Source of the DNA: Lutibacter sp.
GTDB lineage: Bacteria; Bacteroidota; Bacteroidia; Flavobacteriales; Flavobacteriaceae
Reading direction: 5' to 3'
NCBI RefSeq assembly: GCF_030692605.1
Contig: NZ_JAUYUD010000081.1
Coordinates: 1 to 49,940, forward strand
DNA: 49,940 bases
Positions 42,698 to 49,940 of the stretch are shown one piece after another. A program made the position numbers and the translations under genes. The first letter of the stretch is position 1; every line of letters starts with the position of its first letter. Under the pieces are notes generated by a model. The model saw nothing but the letters and a program-made list of their open reading frames with translations, searched no databases and was not told the DNA's origin.

Positions 42698-43741
42698 ATG
42701 TCAACATTTCATTCACTTACTATAAAAGAACTAAAAAAGGAAAGCAAAAATGCAATTTCTATTGTATTTCACATTCCTTCTGAACTTAAAAAAAAATTTC
42801 AATTTATTGCTGGTCAATACATTACTATTAAAAAACAACTTGCAGGTAAAGAATTACGCAGGGCATATTCTATTTGTTCTGCTCCAAATAGTGGTGAGTT
42901 TCGAATTGCTGTTAAGGCAGTTGATAACGGTTATTTTTCTGTTTTTGCAACTACTATTTTAAAACAAGGTGATATGTTGGAAGTTTCAACACCTGAAGGA
43001 AAATTTAGATTAGAAACTGCAGAAACAAATAAAAAAAACTATTTAGGAATTGCTGCTGGAAGTGGAATTACCCCAATTATGGCAATGATAAAAGGAGTTT
43101 TAACCGAAGAACCAAATAGTACATTTACACTTATTTATGGCAATAAAACGATTGATGACACCATTTTTAAAAATGAAATTGATGCCTTAATTCAAAAGTA
43201 CCTAGATCGATTCATTGTTCAATATGTTTTTAGTAGGGTGCAAATTGAAGGTGCTCTTTTTGGACGAATAGACCAAGGAAATATCAATTTTGTAAAAAAA
43301 CATAAAATTTTTGATAAAGCATTTTTATGTGGCCCCGCAGATCTTATAAATATTGCTAAAAAAACATTGGTTTCATCTGGTATGGAGGCTTCCTCCATTT
43401 ATTTCGAATTATTTTCAACACCAGTTTTAGAAATAAAAGAAAATATTGAGGTTTTTGATGAGGAATCTGAAATAACCATAATTCTAGATGGAGAAAAAAC
43501 CACAATTTTTTCAGAAATAAAATCAACTGTTTTGGCAGCTGCATTGAAAGAAGGAATCGACGTTCCTTATTCTTGTCAAGGTGGTATTTGCAGTAGTTGT
43601 TTGGCAAAAATAACAGAAGGTGAAGTGCGTATGATTAAAAATATAATCTTGTCAGAAGAAGAAGTAAAAAATGGATTGATTTTAACATGTCAAGCACATC
43701 CAACAACTCAAAAAATTACTATTGATTATGACGATATTTAA
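42698..43741 (+). CDS. PaaE-like ferredoxin-NADP reductase with [2Fe-2S] domain
   Basis: 347 residues in three parts: an FAD-binding domain (RRAYSICSAPN), an NAD(P)-binding domain (GIAAGSGITPIMAMI, FLCGPADLI) and a C-terminal plant-type [2Fe-2S] ferredoxin with Cys293, Cys298, Cys301 and Cys331 (YSCQGGICSSC; LTCQAHP). This is the layout of PaaE, the reductase of phenylacetyl-CoA epoxidase. No other paa gene is nearby, so here it is probably a general electron-transfer reductase. The LysE gene follows in 35 bp. Confidence 0.85.
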   Translation: MSTFHSLTIKELKKESKNAISIVFHIPSELKKKFQFIAGQYITIKKQLAGKELRRAYSICSAPNSGEFRIAVKAVDNGYFSVFATTILKQGDMLEVSTPEGKFRLETAETNKKNYLGIAAGSGITPIMAMIKGVLTEEPNSTFTLIYGNKTIDDTIFKNEIDALIQKYLDRFIVQYVFSRVQIEGALFGRIDQGNINFVKKHKIFDKAFLCGPADLINIAKKTLVSSGMEASSIYFELFSTPVLEIKENIEVFDEESEITIILDGEKTTIFSEIKSTVLAAALKEGIDVPYSCQGGICSSCLAKITEGEVRMIKNIILSEEEVKNGLILTCQAHPTTQKITIDYDDI

Positions 43742-43776
43742 TAATTTATAGTATTTTCACTCTTCAAACAAAATTT

Positions 43777-44451
43777 ATGACTTTTTACGAAATTAAAGAC
43801 GCCGCCCTAGTAGGGATATTTTTATCCTTTATGATTGGTCCTGTGTTTTTTACTTTAATTCAAACTAGTATTGTTAAAGGTGTTCGTGCTGCATTAGCTT
43901 TTGATTTTGGTGTGGTTTTGAGTGATATTGTTTTTGTTCTAATCGCTTATTTTGGAAGTAAAAGTGTTCTCGAAACAATAAAAGACGACCCTCGTTCATT
44001 TTTTATTGGAGGTGCTATTTTATTTATTTATGGTGTCATTTCCTTTTTAGATAAAAAACAACAAATTGAAGTTCAGGATGATTCTTTGGTTCTTACTGAA
44101 AAATCAAATTACTTAAAACTAATTTTAAAAGGATTTTTTCTGAATTTTATTAATGTTGGCGTATTGGGTTTTTGGTTAGGAATGATTTTAATTGTTGGAT
44201 CTAATGTTGCAATGAGTCCTCATAAAATTCTTAATTATTTTACTGCCATTATTGTGAGTTATTTTATAACTGATGTTGTTAAAATACTATTAGCCAAACA
44301 ATTAAAAAGCAATTTAACACCTAGAATTGCCTATAAAATAAAACGAATTATGGGTATAATGCTTATGTTTTTTGGTGTTTTATTAATCTTAAAAGGTTTT
44401 ATTCCAAAAGATAAACTATATAAAATTCCAACAATCCATCTTTTAGAATAA
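43777..44451 (+). CDS. LysE-family transporter
   Basis: 224 residues with about six membrane helices. The N-terminal FLSFMIGPVFFTLIQTSIVKG matches the LysE/RhtB exporter signature (GPxxxxxxxxxxxxG). These proteins export amino acids; the substrate is unknown. The PepSY gene starts 8 bp later. Confidence 0.82.
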   Translation: MTFYEIKDAALVGIFLSFMIGPVFFTLIQTSIVKGVRAALAFDFGVVLSDIVFVLIAYFGSKSVLETIKDDPRSFFIGGAILFIYGVISFLDKKQQIEVQDDSLVLTEKSNYLKLILKGFFLNFINVGVLGFWLGMILIVGSNVAMSPHKILNYFTAIIVSYFITDVVKILLAKQLKSNLTPRIAYKIKRIMGIMLMFFGVLLILKGFIPKDKLYKIPTIHLLE

Positions 44452-44458
44452 GTAATAC

Positions 44459-45049
44459 ATGATCAAAAATAATTCAAAAACTAAACAAGCCAAAATTTTA
44501 AGAATATTTAGAAAAGTTCATCGATCTATGGGTGCTATGCTCTTTGTGTTTTTCTTTTTTATTGCAATCTCAGGTATGCTATTAGGTTGGAAAAATCATA
44601 GTTCTGGTTTAATAATTCCTACAACAGAAATAGGAAGTTCATCTAATTTAAAACACTGGTTAACTATAGATAGTTTGCACAAAAACGCAGTTCAAATACT
44701 GCAAGATTCCGTTTCTTCAAACATATCTTTAGTACTTGATAGAATAGATATTAGAAAAGAAAAGGGTATTGTTAAATTTATTTTTGAAAAACATTTATGG
44801 GAAGTTCAACTAGATGGTGTTTCAGGTGATTTATTGCATCTTGGAAAAAGGCAGTCAGACCTAATTGAATCAATTCACGACGGTTCTATTCTTGATGCCT
44901 ATTTTGGCACAACCAATACTCAAATAAAAGTAATATACACTTCTATAATGGGTTTTTCTTTATTGCTTTTTACAATTACTGGTTTTTGGCTATGGTACGG
45001 TCCCAAAAAAATGAAACGGTTAAAAAACAAAACTGTTTCAAAAATTTAA
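44459..45049 (+). CDS. PepSY-associated membrane protein
   Basis: 196 residues. An N-terminal helix (MGAMLFVFFFFIAISGMLLG), a periplasmic PepSY-like stretch (VKFIFEKHLWEVQLDGVSGD) and a C-terminal helix (VIYTSIMGFSLLLFTITGFW, then LWYGPKK). This layout is typical of PepSY-TM proteins, often linked to iron or heme reduction at the membrane. The ferredoxin reductase two genes upstream fits a redox theme, but that is an inference. Confidence 0.75.
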   Translation: MIKNNSKTKQAKILRIFRKVHRSMGAMLFVFFFFIAISGMLLGWKNHSSGLIIPTTEIGSSSNLKHWLTIDSLHKNAVQILQDSVSSNISLVLDRIDIRKEKGIVKFIFEKHLWEVQLDGVSGDLLHLGKRQSDLIESIHDGSILDAYFGTTNTQIKVIYTSIMGFSLLLFTITGFWLWYGPKKMKRLKNKTVSKI

Positions 45050-45096
45050 AATGTCTAAAAACTAACTAGTTGTGCATTTCATACTTGAATGTTTTG

Positions 45097-45104
45097 TAAA
45101 TTTG
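45097..45104 (+). promoter_or_regulatory. Promoter -7 element upstream of the gene at 45172
   Basis: TAAATTTG, a perfect TAnnTTTG, about 68 bp before ATG 45172. The leader then contains the 19-bp tandem repeat. Confidence 0.5.
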
Positions 45105-45131
45105 AGTGAATATCTCCTTTATTAGAGATTA

Positions 45132-45169
45132 TTCTAACTTAAAATAATAATTCTAACTTAAAATAATAA
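45132..45169. repeat. 19-bp tandem duplication at the start of the gene at 45172
   Basis: TTCTAACTTAAAATAATAA occurs twice in direct succession (45132-45150, 45151-45169), ending 2 bp before ATG 45172. It doubles the A-rich leader that serves as the ribosome-binding context in Bacteroidota. Confidence 0.8.
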
Positions 45170-45171
45170 TC

Positions 45172-45555
45172 ATGGAAACAACGCTGCTTATTTCAAAAAT
45201 TATTGGATTGGTATATTTATCCTTTGGTATTGGCCTTATATTTAATAAAAAATATTACTTAGAAACTTTTACAAAATTAATGAAAAGCTCTTCCTTTATG
45301 ATATTAGCAGGGTTTTTAGCCATTACATTTGGGCTTTTAATTCTAGAATTTCATCCCTATTGGGATAATTCACTCGCTATAGTTATATCAATTATTGGTT
45401 ATATTGCTTTAATTAAAGGAATTATAATTTTGGCATTCCCAACCTCTTTTTCATTTTTTAAAGTAATGCTTAAATCTGAAAAAATGTATCTATTTTTAGG
45501 CCCATTAGTGCTTTTATTTGGCGTTTTATTTAGTTATTTGGGATTTTTCTCTTAA
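45172..45555 (+). CDS. Four-helix membrane protein, 127 aa
   Basis: Four hydrophobic segments with short loops: ISKIIGLVYLSFGIGLIFNK, SFMILAGFLAITFGLLILEF, NSLAIVISIIGYIALIKGII and LFLGPLVLLFGVLFSYLGFF. No conserved motif or family recognised. Its own promoter element and leader repeat suggest separate regulation. YwbE follows in 19 bp. Confidence 0.6.
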   Translation: METTLLISKIIGLVYLSFGIGLIFNKKYYLETFTKLMKSSSFMILAGFLAITFGLLILEFHPYWDNSLAIVISIIGYIALIKGIIILAFPTSFSFFKVMLKSEKMYLFLGPLVLLFGVLFSYLGFFS

Positions 45556-45574
45556 TGCTCAAATCAATATTAAA

Positions 45575-45775
45575 TTGAACAACAACGGAACAACAAGAAA
45601 AGCAATTCAAATTGGATGTGAAGTGGCTATTGTACAAAAAAACCATCAACGGTCTGGTGAATTAACTGAAGGAATTGTAAAACGTATTCTTACTAATACT
45701 GCATCACATCCACATGGCATTAAAGTAATGTTAGAAACAGGAGAAGTGGGGCGAGTTAAATCGATTTTAAATTAA
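45575..45775 (+). CDS. YwbE-family protein
   Basis: 66 residues. It matches the small YwbE family: RKAIQIGCEVAIVQKNHQRS, then GIVKRILTNTASHPHGIKV and LETGEVGRVK. The function is unknown; the fold is a small beta-barrel. The frame is open back to 45518, but TTG 45575 gives the family's usual length and avoids overlap with the membrane protein upstream. Confidence 0.82.
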   Translation: MNNNGTTRKAIQIGCEVAIVQKNHQRSGELTEGIVKRILTNTASHPHGIKVMLETGEVGRVKSILN

Positions 45776-46042
45776 CTTATGAAATTGAATATTTATTAAA
45801 TGGATTGCTTTAGCATGGTAAGTTATTTTAAAAAACTATCCTTTTCATTGGCTTAAGAGAAATGGGTAGCAACGAAAAAAGCAAAAGGATTTATAGCTCA
45901 AACTGGTGGTTGAGACTTAACAAATTATCTAAAAATCGTAATGAGTTTCTATATTTTTACAAGATTTATTTTTGTAGTGAAATGAAAAACTTGATGAAGC
46001 TAAAAAAGATATTTCAATGGGAATAATTAATTTTTTAAATTA

Positions 46043-46282
46043 ATGAATAGTATAGATTGGATTGGATTTATTGGCGTTTTTTTAATTTTAATTGCCTTTT
46101 TTTTGAATGAAAGAGAGTTGATTTCGACAAAGAATTTATGGTTTATTCTATTAAATTTAGTTGGTGCTACCTTAGCCTGTTTAGCTTCTGTACTATTAAA
46201 TTATTGGCCTTTCATTATTTTGGAAGGCGTTTGGGCTTTAATATCAGTAAATGCATTAGTTCGTTATTCAAAAACTCCCTAA
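46043..46282 (+). CDS. CBU_0592-like small membrane protein
   Basis: 79 residues, three hydrophobic helices. DWIGFIGVFLILIAFFLNER, NLVGATLACLASVLLNYWPF and LEGVWALISVNALVRY follow the pattern of the CBU_0592 membrane-protein family. Function unknown. The 267 bp before it (45776-46042) hold no recognisable gene; a short frame ending KKDISMGIINFLN just upstream has no start and is ignored. Confidence 0.65.
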   Translation: MNSIDWIGFIGVFLILIAFFLNERELISTKNLWFILLNLVGATLACLASVLLNYWPFIILEGVWALISVNALVRYSKTP

Positions 46283-46315
46283 ACTAGGTAATTTAGTGTT
46301 TGTAACACCAAATAT

Positions 46316-48157
46316 TCATAATTCATTCTTCATAAATTTGTTATTTTCCCTATCAATATCAGCCATTAATTGAGACGGATCAATTTCAACAGATTTAATT
46401 TTTTTTGAAGTTGAAAAATTGTAAGTAGGTTGTGCCCAAGGCCAATCTTCCAAAATTGTAGCATTCGTTGGTTTATTTCCTCGCATCATTCTTAAAGGAA
46501 TATTAAATTCCTCTGTTGTTCCATCAACATATGTTACCATTACATCTATTGGCATAGGCATTTTTCCAACTCTAGCTAGTGATACAGTATTTTCTTCAAC
46601 TTTTGAAATAGCATAATCTATGGTGTGCAAGGTTTGAGTCCATTCATTTAAATACCATCCCAAATGAATTCCTGATACTTTTTCTGCTGTTCTAATAAAA
46701 TCATTTGGCGTTGGATGTTTAAATTTAAAATCGTTGTAATATTTTAAAAATGTTTCCTTTAAATTTTCTTTTCCTATAATATAATTTAACTGAGAAATAA
46801 AAATAGATCCTTTTGTATAGCTCCCAATACTAAAAGCAGCATTGGTGTTAAATCGGTCTGCATGCGTTGTTAATGGCTCTTCAATATCATTTTTCACTGC
46901 ATAAAAATAACCAAAATACCTATTAGCATTTGGCTCGTCAGAACTGTTTCTCAATATTTTGTTTGAAGCTAAAGAAGAAGCGTACGAGGTAAAGCCTTCA
47001 TCCATCCAAGAATGATAACTTTCATTGGTTGCCAATAAATGTTGAAACCAAGAATGAGCAAACTCGTGCAACGTTGTGCCAGCAATATCACTTAATTTTT
47101 CGCCTCCAGCAATTAAAGTACACATGGCGTATTCCATACCTCCATCTCCACCTTGAATTACAGAATATTGTTTCCAGGGATATTCTCCATAATTTTGATT
47201 ATAATATTCTAAAGCTTTTGCAGTAATTGGCTGAATTTCTTTCCAAGCTTTAGCGTACTTTGGCTCATTTTTATATAGAAAATGAAGTTCTGTTCCGTTT
47301 TCACTAATTATTTTGTCGTGCTTATAATTTGGGTCTGCTACCCATGTAAAATCATGCACATTTGGTGCTTTAAAATGCCAATTCAATTTTTCTCCTTTCG
47401 GAATATTTAATTTTTTAGATTTGTCTTCGTAACCATGTCCGATTTCTTGTGGATTTTGCAAATATCCAGTGCCTCCTAAAGTATATTTTTTATCAATATG
47501 AATAGTTACATCAAAATTACCCCAAACACCATGAAATTCTCTGGCAATATATTCATGTGCATGCCACCCTTGAAAATCGTACTCCGCCATTTTCGGATAC
47601 CATTGAACCATTGATAGTGCAACTCCATCTTCGCTTTGCCTGCCAGCTCTTCTAATATGCACTGGAACTTGACCTTCAAAAGTCATTTCAAAAATTGCTT
47701 TTTCACCAGATTTTAAGGTTTCATTTAAGGTAACTTCTAAAATGGTTCCAACTGTTTTGTGATTTACATTTTTATCGTTTTGTTTTAATGATATTACCTT
47801 TAAATATCCTATTTCATTTGGTTTTAATTTTGCAATTCTGCTTTCATATTTAGGGTTTTCAGGCGTACCTAAATTGTTTACCATTCTACTATCTGGATCT
47901 ACAATTGACTGCAACCTAGCATCCATTTCACTGCCTGGCTGAAAGGCATTAAAATAAAGATGAAAATAAACTTTATTTAGTTCATCTGGCGAATTATTGG
48001 TGTATTCTAATTTTTGGGTTCCGGTGTATTGATAGTTATTCACGTCTACATCAACTTCCATACTATAATCAACATGTTGTTGCCAATATGTTGTGTTACT
48101 TTGAGCAGAAACTGCAAATGACACATTTAAAAAAAATAAAAAAATAAATTTTCTCAT
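46316..48157 (-). CDS. M1-family zinc metallopeptidase
   Basis: 613 residues with a signal peptide (KFIFLFFLNVSFAVSAQ). An N-terminal beta domain is followed by the gluzincin core: GGMEYAM substrate loop, zinc site HEFAH (364-368) and Glu387 eighteen residues later in WMDEGFTSY. The family cleaves peptides from the N-terminus. A periplasmic or secreted aminopeptidase is expected. No type IX secretion tail is present at the C-terminus, so it is likely periplasmic. Confidence 0.9.
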   Translation of the reverse strand: MRKFIFLFFLNVSFAVSAQSNTTYWQQHVDYSMEVDVDVNNYQYTGTQKLEYTNNSPDELNKVYFHLYFNAFQPGSEMDARLQSIVDPDSRMVNNLGTPENPKYESRIAKLKPNEIGYLKVISLKQNDKNVNHKTVGTILEVTLNETLKSGEKAIFEMTFEGQVPVHIRRAGRQSEDGVALSMVQWYPKMAEYDFQGWHAHEYIAREFHGVWGNFDVTIHIDKKYTLGGTGYLQNPQEIGHGYEDKSKKLNIPKGEKLNWHFKAPNVHDFTWVADPNYKHDKIISENGTELHFLYKNEPKYAKAWKEIQPITAKALEYYNQNYGEYPWKQYSVIQGGDGGMEYAMCTLIAGGEKLSDIAGTTLHEFAHSWFQHLLATNESYHSWMDEGFTSYASSLASNKILRNSSDEPNANRYFGYFYAVKNDIEEPLTTHADRFNTNAAFSIGSYTKGSIFISQLNYIIGKENLKETFLKYYNDFKFKHPTPNDFIRTAEKVSGIHLGWYLNEWTQTLHTIDYAISKVEENTVSLARVGKMPMPIDVMVTYVDGTTEEFNIPLRMMRGNKPTNATILEDWPWAQPTYNFSTSKKIKSVEIDPSQLMADIDRENNKFMKNEL

Positions 48158-48206
48158 AGAATTAACTTAATTAGCTCGCTAATATATAAATAACTGTTTT
48201 AAAGAA

Positions 48207-48236
48207 AAAAAGCACGCTTTTTACAGTGTGCTTTTT
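48207..48236 (-). terminator. Terminator of the hybrid histidine kinase
   Basis: AAAAAGCAC (48207-48215) pairs with GTGCTTTTT (48228-48236). On the minus strand a T-run follows. It lies 23 bp past the kinase stop. Confidence 0.75.
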
Positions 48237-48258
48237 AACAGAACATTATAATTTTTGT

Positions 48259-49803
48259 TTATTTTTTAAAATACTTTTCAATTAAAACTTCTATTTCTTC
48301 CTTTATGATTGGTTTTTTAAGGTATTCATTACATCCCGATTCTAAAGCTCTTTCCTTATCTCCTGCCAATGCAAATGCCGTTTGAGCAAAAACAATAACA
48401 TCTTTATTAAATTTTCTAATCTCTCTAACAGCTTCATAACCATCCATTATAGGCATTTTGATATCCATGAGCACTAAATTTATGTCGGGATTATTTACAC
48501 AGCTCTCAACTGCTGCTTTTCCATCTATAACATGAATAATATCAACAGCGTACTTCTCAAGTATTACAGTAAGATATAAATCAGAAGTTTCATCATCTTC
48601 AGCCATTAATATTTTAAGGTTTTTAATTTCTTCGTTCTCTTCAAAAGAATTAGTTTTAATATTCTTTATTTCAATTTTTTCTGTATTGTATGGAAGTGTA
48701 AAATAAAATATAGAACCTTTTCCTTCTTCGGTATTTACCCAGATTTGACCACCTAACATTTCAACATATGCCTTCGTAATTGCTAATCCTAACCCAGCTC
48801 CTTCCAATGCTTTCTTATCAAGAATATCAGCTTGAATAAAACGTTCAAAAATAGCCTCTTTTCTATCAATAGGAATACCCATTCCTGTGTCTTTTACATA
48901 AAATTCTATGTATTTACCTTTCCGTTCGCAACCAAATTCTATAAATCCTTCATTGCTATATTTAATAGCGTTTTTAACTAAGTTTGTAAGAATTGCATAT
49001 ACTTTTTCTCGATCTGTATTTATGATAGCTTCTTCTGAAGTTAAGCTGTTTTTAACCAAAAACTGTATTTTCTTACGTATAATTTCAGGTTCAAAAAATT
49101 TATATATGAAATCAATTTGTTCATTTAAATTGGTTTCAGCAATTACTACTTTCATTAACCCGGAATCTATTTTTGAAATATCAACAATATTGTTAATAAT
49201 ATTTAACATTCTAGCGCCACTTTTTTCTATAATGTGAATGTATTTTTGCTGCTTATCACCTGATAAGTTAGGTATTTTTAAAAGCTCTGCAAAGCCAAGA
49301 ATACCATTCATAGGTGTTCGTATTTCATGACTCATATTAGCAAGAAACGCCGATTTTAAAAGATCTGATTCCTCTGCCTTTGCTTTGGCTTTTATTAATT
49401 CTTTTTCAATTTTTTTAAGCTCTGTAATATCAAAAAAAGTAACAAGTATTTCATTATTAATAATTGTTCCAGAAATTATAACGGTTAATTTTTTTCCAGC
49501 TTTATTTTGCACTTCATATTCTCTTGCTGCAATGTTAACTCCTTTTTCCTTCGCAATTTCAACCTCATTTGTCCAAATATTAATTACTTCTTTTCTATAT
49601 TCAGGATTTGGATATGCCAATTTAAACCACTCTTCAGTAGTAAGTATTTCATCAGGTGTATAACCTAAAATATTCTCAAAACTTCTATTACAATCAATAA
49701 TTTGCCCTTCAATATTATTCAAAGCTAAAGGCACATCTGCTAGATTAAAAAGTTTTTCAAAACGTTCTCTACTTACAGCTAATTTTAATTCTCTATCAGA
49801 CAA
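48259..49803 (-). CDS. PAS-containing hybrid histidine kinase with receiver domain
   Basis: 514 residues, cytoplasmic, no membrane segment. PAS domain (about 12-130), phosphoacceptor His159 in NMSHEIRTPMNG, ATPase boxes N (NLVKNAIKYS), G1 (DTGMGIP) and G2 (GAGLGLAI), then a receiver domain with acidic AEDDE and Asp447 in LVLMDIKMP. It probably senses a cytoplasmic signal and passes phosphate onward by phosphorelay; no cognate regulator lies beside it. It starts at TTG 49803; there is no upstream ATG, but a perfect promoter octamer at 49837-49844 supports this start, so the gene is not truncated. The M1 peptidase is next on the same strand after a terminator. Confidence 0.88.
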   Translation of the reverse strand: MSDRELKLAVSRERFEKLFNLADVPLALNNIEGQIIDCNRSFENILGYTPDEILTTEEWFKLAYPNPEYRKEVINIWTNEVEIAKEKGVNIAAREYEVQNKAGKKLTVIISGTIINNEILVTFFDITELKKIEKELIKAKAKAEESDLLKSAFLANMSHEIRTPMNGILGFAELLKIPNLSGDKQQKYIHIIEKSGARMLNIINNIVDISKIDSGLMKVVIAETNLNEQIDFIYKFFEPEIIRKKIQFLVKNSLTSEEAIINTDREKVYAILTNLVKNAIKYSNEGFIEFGCERKGKYIEFYVKDTGMGIPIDRKEAIFERFIQADILDKKALEGAGLGLAITKAYVEMLGGQIWVNTEEGKGSIFYFTLPYNTEKIEIKNIKTNSFEENEEIKNLKILMAEDDETSDLYLTVILEKYAVDIIHVIDGKAAVESCVNNPDINLVLMDIKMPIMDGYEAVREIRKFNKDVIVFAQTAFALAGDKERALESGCNEYLKKPIIKEEIEVLIEKYFKK

Positions 49804-49836
49804 CGTCAGTTTGTCTTAAAACCCCGGTTATTTTAT

Positions 49837-49844
49837 CAAATATA
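49837..49844 (-). promoter_or_regulatory. Promoter -7 element of the hybrid kinase
   Basis: The minus strand reads TATATTTG, a perfect TAnnTTTG, about 34 bp before TTG 49803. The leader would be about 27 nt. Confidence 0.55.
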
Positions 49845-49940
49845 GCAAAAAAGCGGAGGTAAATGAAGCGATTTGCCGAATGTTGAAAAAAACTTTAACC
49901 ACAAGATTATTAAAAATCGAACGTGTTAAAAAGGGTTTAA

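Noticed and set aside
45518-45574. Longer YwbE start overlapping the membrane protein
   Set aside because: The extra residues have no match to the short YwbE family, and TTG 45575 gives the normal length without overlap.
45776-46042. Possible gene in the gap before the CBU_0592-like protein
   Set aside because: Only short frames without starts; the piece ending KKDISMGIINFLN is too small to support a call.

Overview
The window looks like chromosomal DNA of a marine-type Flavobacteriia (Bacteroidota). It is AT-rich, most proteins read like flavobacterial orthologues, and there are TonB/carboxypeptidase-like regulatory domains and a SprE/PorW gliding/type IX secretion lipoprotein. The atp cluster lacks atpD and atpC, and many genes are preceded by the Bacteroidota promoter octamer TAnnTTTG. 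No rRNA, tRNA, CRISPR array, integrase or intact insertion sequence was seen.

Layout. 1-3000: two tandem OmpA-like outer-membrane proteins with thrombospondin type 3 calcium-binding repeats; the first is cut by an in-frame TGA. 3099-7968: kbl, an AddA/RecB-like helicase-nuclease without an adjacent AddB, and a TerB-like protein, all on the minus strand. 8086-13366: mfd, an EamA transporter and an unknown protein on the plus strand, followed by a decay zone with a broken Eco47II-type restriction endonuclease. 13423-21281: a phosphate block on the minus strand in transcription order porin, pstS, pstC, pstA, pstB, phoU and a PiT transporter carrying a PhoU-like tail. 21282-22155: an 874-bp non-coding interval full of regulatory sequence. 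22156-27239: a small secreted YwqK/MORN-like protein, a TonB receptor, a beta-helix lipoprotein and a stand-alone regulatory-domain protein. 27400-31704: dgt, a Schlafen/AlbA_2 protein, an SDR and a lipoprotein. 31962-40297: atpB-E-F-H-A-G, preceded by sprE, bactofilin, atpZ and a small membrane protein. 40392-49803: an ABC exporter pair, a ferredoxin-reductase-like protein, LysE, PepSY, small membrane proteins, YwbE, an M1 peptidase and a hybrid histidine kinase.

The most interesting part is 15.8-27.4 kb. Upstream of the porin, pstS, the YwqK-like gene, the lipoprotein/TonB pair and the stand-alone regulatory-domain gene are arrays of GTWAA words spaced exactly 11 bp apart. This is the period used by PhoB/PhoP-type regulators. 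The arrays end 10 bp, or 10+11 bp, before a TTTG-type -7 element. I infer a phosphate-starvation regulon that includes an uncharacterised outer-membrane uptake pair (TonB receptor plus acidic beta-helix lipoprotein). The non-coding interval also holds a minus-strand terminator and a 15-bp inverted repeat that could let a small RNA pair with the porin leader.

All functional calls come from reading motifs; no database search was run.
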